The notes below the pieces were generated by a model, which saw nothing but the letters and a program-made list of their open reading frames with translations, was not told the DNA's origin and made no database searches. A stretch of DNA of 64,000 nt, from positions 62,001 through 126,000 of the forward strand of contig NZ_BAAAQN010000005.1 of NCBI RefSeq assembly GCF_039531695.1, given 5' to 3'. Positions 44,347-55,092 of the stretch are shown here, in pieces. The DNA is from Catenulispora yoronensis (GTDB lineage: Bacteria > Actinomycetota > Actinomycetes > Streptomycetales > Catenulisporaceae). The stretch's first letter is position 1. Each line of letters opens with the position of its first letter. The translations under genes were made by a program, and so were the position numbers.

Positions 44347-46584
44347 ATGACGTCCGCGCAGAGCCGCTTGGCCGACCGCCGCCGCACCCGCCTGATGGTG
44401 CTCCGGGTCCTGGTGCTGGCGCTGCTGGCGACGCTGGTCGGGCGGCTGTGGTACCTCCAGGTCCGCACCGGCCAGACCTTCCGCGACGCCGCGGCCGCGA
44501 ACGACGTGCGGACCGTGGTCACCCCCGCGGTGCGCGGCGACATCCTCGACGACCAGGGCCGGCCGCTGGTCGACAACCGGTCGGCGCTGACGCTGTCGGT
44601 GGATCGCAACACCCTGCTCGGCGGCCGGGACCACGGCGCGGCCACGCTGGCCCGCCTGGCCTCGGTGCTGGGCACCACGCCGCAGGCGATCTCCGACCAG
44701 ATCCGCACCTGCGCGCCGAACATCCCCAAGCCCTGCTGGAACGGCTCGCCGCTGCAGCCGATCCCGGTCGCGCGCAACGTCTCGGTGCAGCAGGCGCTGG
44801 CGGTCTCCGAGCAGCACGACCTGTTTCCCGGCGTGCTGGCCGGCCCGGACACCATCCGCCGCTTCCCGGCGCCGTACAGCCTGAACGCCGCGCACATCCT
44901 GGGCTACCTGTCGCCGGCCACGGAGAAGGAGCTCGGCGCGGCGGCGGCCAAGGGCGAGGTGATGCAGCGCTCGGACCTGGTCGGCCGGGCCGGGCTGGAG
45001 GCGACCTACGACTCCTACCTGCGGGGCAAGCCGGGCGTGACCCAGGTCGCGGTGGACATCGTCGGGCACGCGCAGTCCACGGTCGCCGACACCGCGCCGG
45101 TCGACGGCGACCACCTGGTGACCTCGATCGACGCCCGGATCCAGGCGATCACCGAGAAGGAGCTGGCCGCCGCCGTGGCCCGGGCCCGGTCGCAGACCTC
45201 GCCGACGAACGGCAAGCCCTACGTCGCGGACTCGGCGGCGGCGGTGGTGCTGGAGGCCCGCACCGGCCGGGTGGTGGCGATGGCCAGCACCCCGACCTAC
45301 GACCCGAACGTGTGGACCGGCGGCATCTCGCAGGCCGACTACGCGGCGCTGACCGGCGAGTCGGCCGGCACCCCGCTGCTGTCCCGGGCCTATCAGGGCC
45401 AGTTCGCGCCGGGCTCCACCTTCAAGGCGGTGACCACCGCGGCGATGCTCCAGGACGGGTTCGGCACCGGGACCTACGACTGCTCGCCCTCGTTCTCCTA
45501 CGGCGGCCAGTCGTTCACCAACTTCGAGGGCGAGGCGTTCGGGCCGATCTCGCTGAAGCGGGCCATCGAGGTGTCCTGCGACACGGTGTTCTACCGGGTC
45601 GCCTTCGACATGTGGCAGCGCGACGGCGGGATGAAGCCGGTGGCGCACCCGGCCGAGCCGATCGCCACCATGGCGCACGCCTTCGGGCTGGGCGCCCGGA
45701 CCGGCATCGACCTGCCCGGCGAGGCGGCTGGCGACATCCAGGACCGGGCCGAGAAGCAGGCCACGTGGAACAAGATGCACGGCATCTGGTGCAAGCGCGC
45801 CAAGGACGGCTACCCGGAGCTGGCCGGCCCGGACCCGGAGCGCGCGAAGTACCTGCAGGCGATCGCCAAGGAGAACTGCGTCGACGGCAACCAGTACAAG
45901 CCCGGCGACGCCGTGATCTCGGCGATCGGCCAGGGCGGGGACCTGGTGACCCCGCTCCAGCTGGCCCGGGTGTACGCGGCGATCGCCAACGGCGGCTCGC
46001 TGATGCAGCCGCAGATCGGGCGCGCGCTGGTCAGCCCGGACGGCAAGCTGGTCAAGGACCTGGCGCCGATCGTCACCCGCAAGCTGCCGGTGTCGGGCTC
46101 GACGCTGGGGTTCCTGAAGGACGCGCTGCACGGCACGGCGGTCGAGGGCACCGCGGCCCCGGCGTTCGCCGGGTGGCCGCAGAACGTGATCCCGGCGTAC
46201 GCCAAGACCGGGACCGCCGAGGTCTACGGCAAGCAGACGACGTCGTGCTTCGTGGCGTTCGCCGGGACCGAGACCGGGCCGCGGTACGTGGTGGCGATGA
46301 TGGTGTCGCAGGGTGGCACCGGCGTCGGGACCTCGGGGCCGTCGGTGGGGAACATCCTGAAGGCGCTGTTCGGCGTCGACATGGGCAAGCCGGACCCGAA
46401 CGGGACGCTGCCGACCGCGCTGCCGGCGATCCGGCCCGACGGGCTGCTGCCGGCCCTGCCGCCGGCCACCACGCTGCCGACGCCGCCGCCTCCGCCCGCG
46501 CCCGGGACGGGGGACTCCGGGGGCTCGGGGACGTCCCAGCAGACGGCCGCGTCCCCGCCGTCGGCGAAGAAGCCGACGACGTGA
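44347..46584 (+). CDS. mrdA: Penicillin-binding protein 2 (class B transpeptidase)
   Basis: 745 residues. One N-terminal TM (LMVLRVLVLALLATLVGRLW), a dimerisation domain (VVTPAVRGDILDDQGRPLVD) and the transpeptidase domain. The active-site motifs are SxxK in PGSTFKAV (S357, K360), SCDTVF in place of SxN, and KTG in YAKTGTAEV (K620). A Pro/Thr-rich tail ends the protein (TLPTPPPPPAPG). It crosslinks peptidoglycan during lateral or spore-wall synthesis together with the glycosyltransferase RodA, encoded next. It starts directly at the mreD stop, so translation is coupled. Confidence 0.95.
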   Translation: MTSAQSRLADRRRTRLMVLRVLVLALLATLVGRLWYLQVRTGQTFRDAAAANDVRTVVTPAVRGDILDDQGRPLVDNRSALTLSVDRNTLLGGRDHGAATLARLASVLGTTPQAISDQIRTCAPNIPKPCWNGSPLQPIPVARNVSVQQALAVSEQHDLFPGVLAGPDTIRRFPAPYSLNAAHILGYLSPATEKELGAAAAKGEVMQRSDLVGRAGLEATYDSYLRGKPGVTQVAVDIVGHAQSTVADTAPVDGDHLVTSIDARIQAITEKELAAAVARARSQTSPTNGKPYVADSAAAVVLEARTGRVVAMASTPTYDPNVWTGGISQADYAALTGESAGTPLLSRAYQGQFAPGSTFKAVTTAAMLQDGFGTGTYDCSPSFSYGGQSFTNFEGEAFGPISLKRAIEVSCDTVFYRVAFDMWQRDGGMKPVAHPAEPIATMAHAFGLGARTGIDLPGEAAGDIQDRAEKQATWNKMHGIWCKRAKDGYPELAGPDPERAKYLQAIAKENCVDGNQYKPGDAVISAIGQGGDLVTPLQLARVYAAIANGGSLMQPQIGRALVSPDGKLVKDLAPIVTRKLPVSGSTLGFLKDALHGTAVEGTAAPAFAGWPQNVIPAYAKTGTAEVYGKQTTSCFVAFAGTETGPRYVVAMMVSQGGTGVGTSGPSVGNILKALFGVDMGKPDPNGTLPTALPAIRPDGLLPALPPATTLPTPPPPPAPGTGDSGGSGTSQQTAASPPSAKKPTT

Positions 46585-46678
46585 GCGCCGGGACCGTGGA
46601 CGCCCGGCCCGCGCGCCAGACCGACCGCCGTCGCCGTCGGACGTGCTCCGACCGCCCCGAGATGCGCGAGGCCACGCC

Positions 46679-47896
46679 GTGACCCTGAACCCCGCCGTGA
46701 ACAAGGGCCCGGCCGCGATGCCGGTCGCCGAGACCCGGCGCCGCTCCAGCCGGCTGCGCCGCTTCGACTGGGTCCTGCCCGGGACGGCGCTGGCGCTGTC
46801 CGTCTACGGCGCCGTGCTGGTGTGGTCCGCGACCCGCGGCCGCACCAGCCTGACCGGCGGCGACCCGCAGTTCTTCCTGAAGCGGCACCTGATGAACCTG
46901 GTCATCGGCCTGGTGCTGATGGCCGGGACCTCGGTGCTGTCCTACGCCTGGGTGCGGGCCTGCGCGCCGGTGTTCTCCGTGCTCTCGCTGTTCGGGCTGC
47001 TGGCGGTGCTGACCCCGCTGGGCACGACGATCAACGGCGCGCACTCCTGGATCGTGCTGGGCGGCGGCTTCTCCATCCAGCCGGCCGAGTTCGCCAAGGT
47101 CGCGGTGGTGCTGGGGCTGGCCGTGGTGCTGACCCTGAAGTCGAGCACCGGGGTGCTGTCCGAGCACGTCGCCGAGGCGGTCCCGCCGCGCCGGATCGCC
47201 GCCGCGGCCGTGGTGGCCGGCGTCCCGACCGGCATCATCATGCTGCTGCCGGACCTGGGCTCGGCCATGGTGATCATGGTGGCCACGGCCGGCCTGCTGG
47301 TCTTCGCCGGCACCAGCGGCAAGTGGCTGGCCCTGCTCGGGGTCGGCGCCGCCACCGCCGCGGTCGCCGCCACCCAGCTCCACCTGCTGGCCCAGCACCA
47401 GGTCAACCGGTTCGCGGCGTTCGCCGACCCGCACCTGGACCCGCAGGGCGTCGGCTACAACACCGCCCAGGCCCGGCTGGCCATCGGCTCCGGCGGGGTC
47501 CTGGGCAAGGGCCTGTTCAACGGCACCCAGACCAACGGCCGCTACGTCCCGGAGCAGCAGACCGACTTCGTCTTCACCGTCGCCGGCGAGGAGCTCGGCT
47601 TCGTCGGCGGCGTGGTCCTCATCGCCCTGTTCGCGGTCCTGCTGCTGCGCGGCATCGCCATCGCCCGCCAGTGCGACGACCTGTTCGGCATGCTGGTCTG
47701 CGCCGGCGTCGTCAGCTGGTTCGCCTTCGAGACCTTCGAGAACATCGGCATGACCCTGGGCATCATGCCGGTCGCCGGCATCCCGCTGCCCTTCGTCTCC
47801 TACGGCGGCTCGTCCATGTTCGCCAGCTTCATCGCCATCGGCCTGGTCGAGAACGTGCGGCTGCGCGCGACGCGGCCGGCGGTGACGCTGGACTGA
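46679..47896 (+). CDS. rodA: RodA (SEDS peptidoglycan glycosyltransferase)
   Basis: 405 residues from a GTG at 46679 (GAGG seven bases upstream); GTG 46643 is in frame but lacks such a site. SEDS fold with about ten TMs (FDWVLPGTALALSVYGAVLVW, LMNLVIGLVLMAGTSVLSY). Signatures are GGGFSIQPAEFAKVAVVLGL, ADPHLDPQGVGYNTAQARLA, IGSGGVLGKGLFNGTQTNG, PEQQTDFVFTVAGEELGFVG and GIPLPFVSYGGSSM. It polymerises glycan strands from lipid II with PBP2. It ends the mre-mrd cluster. Confidence 0.95.
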   Translation: MTLNPAVNKGPAAMPVAETRRRSSRLRRFDWVLPGTALALSVYGAVLVWSATRGRTSLTGGDPQFFLKRHLMNLVIGLVLMAGTSVLSYAWVRACAPVFSVLSLFGLLAVLTPLGTTINGAHSWIVLGGGFSIQPAEFAKVAVVLGLAVVLTLKSSTGVLSEHVAEAVPPRRIAAAAVVAGVPTGIIMLLPDLGSAMVIMVATAGLLVFAGTSGKWLALLGVGAATAAVAATQLHLLAQHQVNRFAAFADPHLDPQGVGYNTAQARLAIGSGGVLGKGLFNGTQTNGRYVPEQQTDFVFTVAGEELGFVGGVVLIALFAVLLLRGIAIARQCDDLFGMLVCAGVVSWFAFETFENIGMTLGIMPVAGIPLPFVSYGGSSMFASFIAIGLVENVRLRATRPAVTLD

Positions 47897-48075
47897 GCGG
47901 CGGTGCGGCTGGACCGAGTGGCGGGGGGCGGGCACCCGAACGAGTGACAGCCGCCACCCTGCGCGCACGCGTTAGGCTGGAGCTGCGCCGCAGTGCGCCC
48001 GGGCCGTGACGCCCGTCACACCCGCCCGCCACCCGCCGCCGCCCGGTGAGCCAGAAAGCCCAGGTCGAGTAGCCA

Positions 48076-50013
<1,938 letters not shown>

Positions 50014-50077
50014 AGCCGTTCTCCCGGCCGTCCCGGCTTGTCGCGGGGATGATCTCACCGCTACCCTGACCCCACCA

Positions 50078-50101
50078 GATCCGAACAGAATCAAACGGAT
50101 C
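50078..50101. promoter_or_regulatory. Candidate operator of the galKT operon
   Basis: GATCCG and CGGATC flank AACAGAATCAAA (12 bp), in an AT-richer patch 19-42 bp before the galK start. The element also contains the direct-repeat-like words GAACAGAATC and GATCGCAACAG, as in DeoR/GntR-type sugar regulator sites. No regulator gene lies next to it. Confidence 0.4.
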
Positions 50102-50119
50102 GCAACAGTGGGGTGAGGG

Positions 50120-51376
<1,257 letters not shown>

Positions 51377-51390
51377 TGGAGGCCTGGACC

Positions 51391-52443
51391 ATGGACCCCG
51401 TCATGGACCCCGTCCTGACGCGCACCGTCACCAAGCTCTCCGACGGCCGCGAGCTGATCTACTACGACGAGACCCCCGGTCACGACCGCTCCGCCGCCGA
51501 CCAGCGCGACCTGCCGACCGTGTCCACCACCAGCCAGCTCCGCCGCGATCCGCTGACCGGCGAGTTCACCACGGTGGCCGGGCACCGCCAGGACCGGATC
51601 TTCCTCCCGGCCGCCGACCAGTGCCCGCTGGACCCCTCGCGCCCGCCCGGCCGCCTCACCGAGATCCCCGCGGCGGACTACGACGTGGCGGTCTTCGAGA
51701 ACCGCTTCCCGTCGCTGGCCGGCGACACCGGGCGGTGCGAGGTCGTGGTGTTCTCCTCCGACCACGGCTCCTCGTTCGGCTCGCTGCCGGTCGCGCGGAT
51801 CCGCAGCATCGTCGACGTCTGGGCCGACCGCACCGCCGAGCTCGGCCAGCGGCCGGGGATCGAGTACGTGTACTGCTTCGAGAACCGTGGCGTCGAGGTC
51901 GGCGTGACCCTGCACCATCCGCACGGCCAGATCTACGCCTTCACCTATGTCCCGCCCCGGATGCGGAAGATGCTCGAAGTCGCGACCGCGTACCACGGGA
52001 GCACCGGCGGATGCGTGGCCTGCGACGCGCTGGCCGAGGAACGTGCCGAGGCCGCGCGCGTGATCACGTCCGGCCGGTACTTCACGGCGTACGTGCCCTA
52101 TGCCGGCCGCTGGCCGTTCCAGGTGGACATCGTGCCGCACCGCCACGTCCCGGACCTGCCCGCGCTGACCGCCGCCGAGCGCGACGAACTGGCCGAGATC
52201 GGCAAGGACTGCGTGGGGCGCCTGGACGGGCTGTTCGACGGGCCGATGCCGTACATCGGGTCCTGGTACCAGGCCCCGGTCGGCGCCGGGCGTGCCGAAT
52301 CGCACCTGCGCTGGCAGCTCGCCGCGCTGCGCCGGGCGCCCGGGAAGCTGAAGCACTTGGCCGGGACCGAGTCCGGGGCCGGGGCGTTCATGAACGACAT
52401 CGGGCCGGAGCGGGCCGCGGCGATGCTGCGCGGGGAGCAGTAG
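51391..52443 (+). CDS. galT: Galactose-1-phosphate uridylyltransferase
   Basis: 350 residues from the ATG at 51391, eight bases after GGAGG; the ATG at 51376 overlapping galK is in frame but lacks a ribosome site. HIT-superfamily GalT: FENRFPSLAG, VGVTLHHPHGQIYAFTYVPP with the nucleophilic His in HPHGQ, and FQVDIVPHRHVPDLPALT. A probable zinc site is CVACDAL. It exchanges UMP between UDP-glucose and galactose-1-phosphate. A 16-bp tandem repeat follows before the convergent lipoprotein gene. Confidence 0.95.
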   Translation: MDPVMDPVLTRTVTKLSDGRELIYYDETPGHDRSAADQRDLPTVSTTSQLRRDPLTGEFTTVAGHRQDRIFLPAADQCPLDPSRPPGRLTEIPAADYDVAVFENRFPSLAGDTGRCEVVVFSSDHGSSFGSLPVARIRSIVDVWADRTAELGQRPGIEYVYCFENRGVEVGVTLHHPHGQIYAFTYVPPRMRKMLEVATAYHGSTGGCVACDALAEERAEAARVITSGRYFTAYVPYAGRWPFQVDIVPHRHVPDLPALTAAERDELAEIGKDCVGRLDGLFDGPMPYIGSWYQAPVGAGRAESHLRWQLAALRRAPGKLKHLAGTESGAGAFMNDIGPERAAAMLRGEQ

Positions 52444-52500
52444 GGGTTGTTTTGGCGGGCGCGGGCGCTGGATCGCGTGCGCGGGTGTTGAATCGCGTGC

Positions 52501-52532
52501 GCGCAGAGTCGCGAGAGCGCAGAGTCGCGAGA
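52501..52532. repeat. 16-bp perfect tandem repeat
   Basis: GCGCAGAGTCGCGAGA occurs twice in tandem, with part of a third copy. A second repeated word (ATCGCGTGCGCG) lies just upstream. It lies in the gap between convergent galT and the lipoprotein gene. Confidence 0.85.
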
Positions 52533-52549
52533 GCGCAGCCGGCGACGCG

Positions 52550-53074
52550 TCAGGTCGACTTCGGCGGAGGCGCCGTGCTGTCGGGCTTGACGTTGCAGCC
52601 GGTCCCGCCTTGGATCCGCAGCTCTTTGTCCGCGTTCGGGTAGTAGTCGACACCCCACGTCTGGCCGTCTATCGAGCCGGTGACCAGATACGTGGAGTCG
52701 TTCATCACGGTACTGATTTTGGTGTAGCCGTGCGCGCCCATGAAGGTCTGGACCTTGGTGATGGCCTGCTTCGCGTCGTCGGGCGAGGACATCGGGAACC
52801 GGATGCTGGTGCCGACCGAGTAGTCCGGGGTCTGCTGGCCCGTCTGGCCGCACACGGCCAGCGCCGGCGCGACCGACGAGGTCGGCGTCAGCCCGGCGGC
52901 CTGGTACAACTCGGCCACGTGCGCGGCGACCGCCGTCTTCGCCTGGCCCTCGGGGATCCTGTTCGGACTCGCGGCCGCCGGGTCGCTGCTGCACGCGGAG
53001 AGTGCGGAGAGTGCGGCGCCGGTGGCGAGGAGCGCGCTGACGAGGCCGATCGTGCCAACCGGTATGCGGGTCAT
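52550..53074 (-). CDS. Putative lipoprotein
   Basis: 174 residues. A lipoprotein signal peptide (TIGLVSALLATGAALSALSACSS; lipobox LSAC) is followed by a small domain with two further Cys residues (VCGQTGQQ and TGCNVKPD) that could pair. There is a helix (DDAKQAITKVQTFMGAHGY) and beta strands (STYLVTGSIDGQTWGVDYYP). I do not recognise a family; small actinobacterial surface lipoproteins of this size are common. It is convergent with galT, and divergent from the Trp/Arg-rich gene that starts 169 bp away. Confidence 0.72.
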   Translation of the reverse strand: MTRIPVGTIGLVSALLATGAALSALSACSSDPAAASPNRIPEGQAKTAVAAHVAELYQAAGLTPTSSVAPALAVCGQTGQQTPDYSVGTSIRFPMSSPDDAKQAITKVQTFMGAHGYTKISTVMNDSTYLVTGSIDGQTWGVDYYPNADKELRIQGGTGCNVKPDSTAPPPKST

Positions 53075-53242
53075 CGACAGGCCCGTGCCTTCCCAGAGCG
53101 GCGTTGCTGACGTTGATCAGCGATGGACATTCGCGAGCCAAGGTAATGTCCTGGTTCACCCGCGTCAATGGCGGGCGATGAGGGCGCGGCTACCCTGTGT
53201 GATCGACGTTGTCGCTGGTGGCGGCCCCGGTAAAGTGCTGTC

Positions 53243-54400
53243 ATGGCTGAACCTGTCCGTGACGACGTGGAGACCGCGGCTCGCGGACCCGAGCTGATCG
53301 ATCTCGCGCTGCTCGGCGCCGCCGATCCGGCGCGGGGCGTCGCGGTGCGGGGGAGTGCGGAGCCGGATCCGGCGCGCGACGACTCTGGCGAGGGTTTCCT
53401 CGGGGGTCCCGACGAGGACGACTACGGCGACGAGGACGACTACGAGCCGGGCTGGCTCGGCACCGTGCTGCGCTGGCCGATCCGGATCGTGGCGGTCATC
53501 GTCATCGCGCCGTTCCAGGTCGCCTGGGAGTCGGTGAAGGCCGTCGGCCGCGTCGGATGGCGCGGGCTGCGCAAAGCCGGACGCGGGATCCGGAAGGCGG
53601 CGTCCGTGGTCGGGCGGCCGTTCCGCGCCGTCGGACGGGCGATCGGCTGGGCCGCGACGCGGGTGCTGTGGTGGCCGCTGCGGTGGGCCGGACGCGGCAC
53701 GGGGAAGGTGTTCGTCGCCCTCGGGCACGGCCTCGCCGCCATTTACCGCGTCGTCCTCACGCCGATCGGCCATGGCATCGCCGCGACGGTACGGGTGATC
53801 GCCGCCGGGGTCGACGCCGTCGGGCGCGGCATCAGCTTCGTCATCACCTGGGTGTACTTCTCCATTCTGACGCCGATCGGGCACGGGATCGCGGCCGTCG
53901 CGCGGCGTGTGCGCGACGGATTCGGCTGGGTCGGGCGCCAGATCCACCGGTGGATCCTGCACCCGATCGGCATAGCCGCGCGGGCGATCGGACGCGTCAT
54001 TGTTCGAGGCCTGTATCACCTGTCGCGGCCGTTCGTCCTGCTCGCGCGCGGCCTGTGGCACCTGCTGAAGGTGCTGGGCCACTGGATCGTCGGACTGTTC
54101 CACGTCATCGTCCAGGCCTTCGAGTTCGCGGCGCGCGTCGGCGCGAGGATCGGGCGCGGTGCGGTGTGGTTGTGGACGCATTCGGTGTGGGTGCCGATTC
54201 GCTTTGCCGGTAAGGGATTCTGGGACGCGGCGAAGTGGGTGGGCCGGGGGATGCGGGCGGTCGCCCAGCCGGTCGCGCGGCGGCTGCGAGCCGTCCGGAC
54301 CTGGTACCGGCACGAGATCACGGAGCCGGTGCTGGGCGCCTTGCGGGCGGCGCGGCGGGACATTCGGCGCGCGCTGACCGGACGTGGCGGCCGGGGCTAG
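53243..54400 (+). CDS. Repetitive Trp/Arg-rich amphipathic protein, function unknown
   Basis: 385 residues. An acidic N-terminus (DEDDYGDEDDYEPGW, about 57-71) is followed by about 310 residues of strongly basic, Trp/Gly/Ile-rich sequence in loosely repeated units. TPIGHGIAA occurs twice and HPIGIAARAIG is a variant; GRxxGW and WxPxRxxGR recur (GRPFRAVGRAIGW, WWPLRWAGRGTG, VWVPIRFAGKGFW). Predicted helices alternate hydrophobic and Arg/Lys faces; only a few segments (IRIVAVIVIAPFQVAW) are long enough for TMs. The pattern suggests many short amphipathic or re-entrant helices lying along the membrane. No known domain is recognised. The stop lies inside a 10-bp DNA repeat. Confidence 0.75.
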   Translation: MAEPVRDDVETAARGPELIDLALLGAADPARGVAVRGSAEPDPARDDSGEGFLGGPDEDDYGDEDDYEPGWLGTVLRWPIRIVAVIVIAPFQVAWESVKAVGRVGWRGLRKAGRGIRKAASVVGRPFRAVGRAIGWAATRVLWWPLRWAGRGTGKVFVALGHGLAAIYRVVLTPIGHGIAATVRVIAAGVDAVGRGISFVITWVYFSILTPIGHGIAAVARRVRDGFGWVGRQIHRWILHPIGIAARAIGRVIVRGLYHLSRPFVLLARGLWHLLKVLGHWIVGLFHVIVQAFEFAARVGARIGRGAVWLWTHSVWVPIRFAGKGFWDAAKWVGRGMRAVAQPVARRLRAVRTWYRHEITEPVLGALRAARRDIRRALTGRGGRG

Positions 54401-54430
54401 GCGGGGCTAGGCGGGGCTAGCCGGGGCTAG
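54391..54430. repeat. 10-bp tandem repeat over a stop codon
   Basis: Four copies of [CG]CGGGGCTAG. The TAG of the first copy is the stop codon of the Trp/Arg-rich gene; the following copies repeat a stop in changing frames. It lies 13 bp before the convergent XRE gene end. Confidence 0.85.
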
Positions 54431-54442
54431 CCGGCTGGCGTA

Positions 54443-55027
54443 TCAGGCTTCGGATACGCGTGGAATGTGCGTGCGCGGCGTGCGAATCAGTAGGCTGGCA
54501 TACACGTCGTCGGTGCCGATCGCGCTGTAGGTGTGCGGGATGTCCGCGGCCCACGAGACGTGGCCTCCGGGCGGGACGATGAACAGGGCGTCCGGCGGTC
54601 CGACGCGCGCGGTGCCGGTGAAGACCGTCAGATACTCGACGGTGCCCGGCGGGTGCGCGGGCGACAGCTGCTTGTGGCCGGGGCGGATGTGGAGGCGGAA
54701 CAGCTCGGTCTCCACGTCGGCGTCCGAGAAGGTTTCCAGCAGCGACGCCGAGACCGCGGTGCCGTGGATCGTCTCCAGCGGTGCGTCGCCGGGGCGGGCG
54801 GGGTCGGGAAGCAGGGCCTTGATGGGGACGCCGAGGTGGCCGGCGATGGCGTAGAGGGTCTCGATCGTCGGGTTGCCGCGCGAGCCGTCCTCCAGGCCGG
54901 ACAGCGTGGCCTTGCCCACGCCGGCGCCGGCCGCCAGGGCGGACAGGCTGACGCCGCGCTCGCGTCGCAGACGTCTGATGCGCTCGCCGATCTGCGTGGC
55001 GAAGTCCGCCGCCGTGCCGTCACCCAT
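54443..55027 (-). CDS. XRE-family regulator with cupin domain
   Basis: 194 residues from the ATG at 55027; an upstream in-frame ATG would run through the operator and give Pro/Ser-rich sequence. The N-terminal helix-turn-helix (IGERIRRLRRERGVSLSALA, GVGKATLSGLEDGSRGNPTI, YAIAGHLGVPI) is joined to a C-terminal cupin (HIRPGHKQLSPAHPPGTVEY, FTGTARVGPPDALFIVPPGG, HVSWAADIPHTYSAIG). This HipB/SutR-like class senses small molecules through the cupin and controls a neighbouring transporter. It is divergent from benE with a perfect palindrome between, which indicates shared control of both. Confidence 0.9.
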   Translation of the reverse strand: MGDGTAADFATQIGERIRRLRRERGVSLSALAAGAGVGKATLSGLEDGSRGNPTIETLYAIAGHLGVPIKALLPDPARPGDAPLETIHGTAVSASLLETFSDADVETELFRLHIRPGHKQLSPAHPPGTVEYLTVFTGTARVGPPDALFIVPPGGHVSWAADIPHTYSAIGTDDVYASLLIRTPRTHIPRVSEA

Positions 55028-55061
55028 AAGGGGCAACCTACACGAAGTGGAGCTGCTAGCT

Positions 55062-55079
55062 TGTTCCGTGTACGGAACA
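55062..55079. promoter_or_regulatory. Palindromic operator between XRE-cupin gene and benE
   Basis: Perfect 8-bp arms TGTTCCGT / ACGGAACA around GT, 35 bp upstream of the regulator start and 13 bp upstream of the benE ATG. In this position it could block both divergent promoters or cover the benE leader. The dyad fits a dimeric XRE-family regulator. Confidence 0.7.
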
Positions 55080-55092
55080 GGGGAGGGTCGTG

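Noticed and set aside
43675..46704. 1009-codon minus-strand open frame opposite mreD/mrdA
   Set aside because: Composition is Arg/His/Gln-rich shadow sequence; mreD and mrdA are intact on the plus strand.
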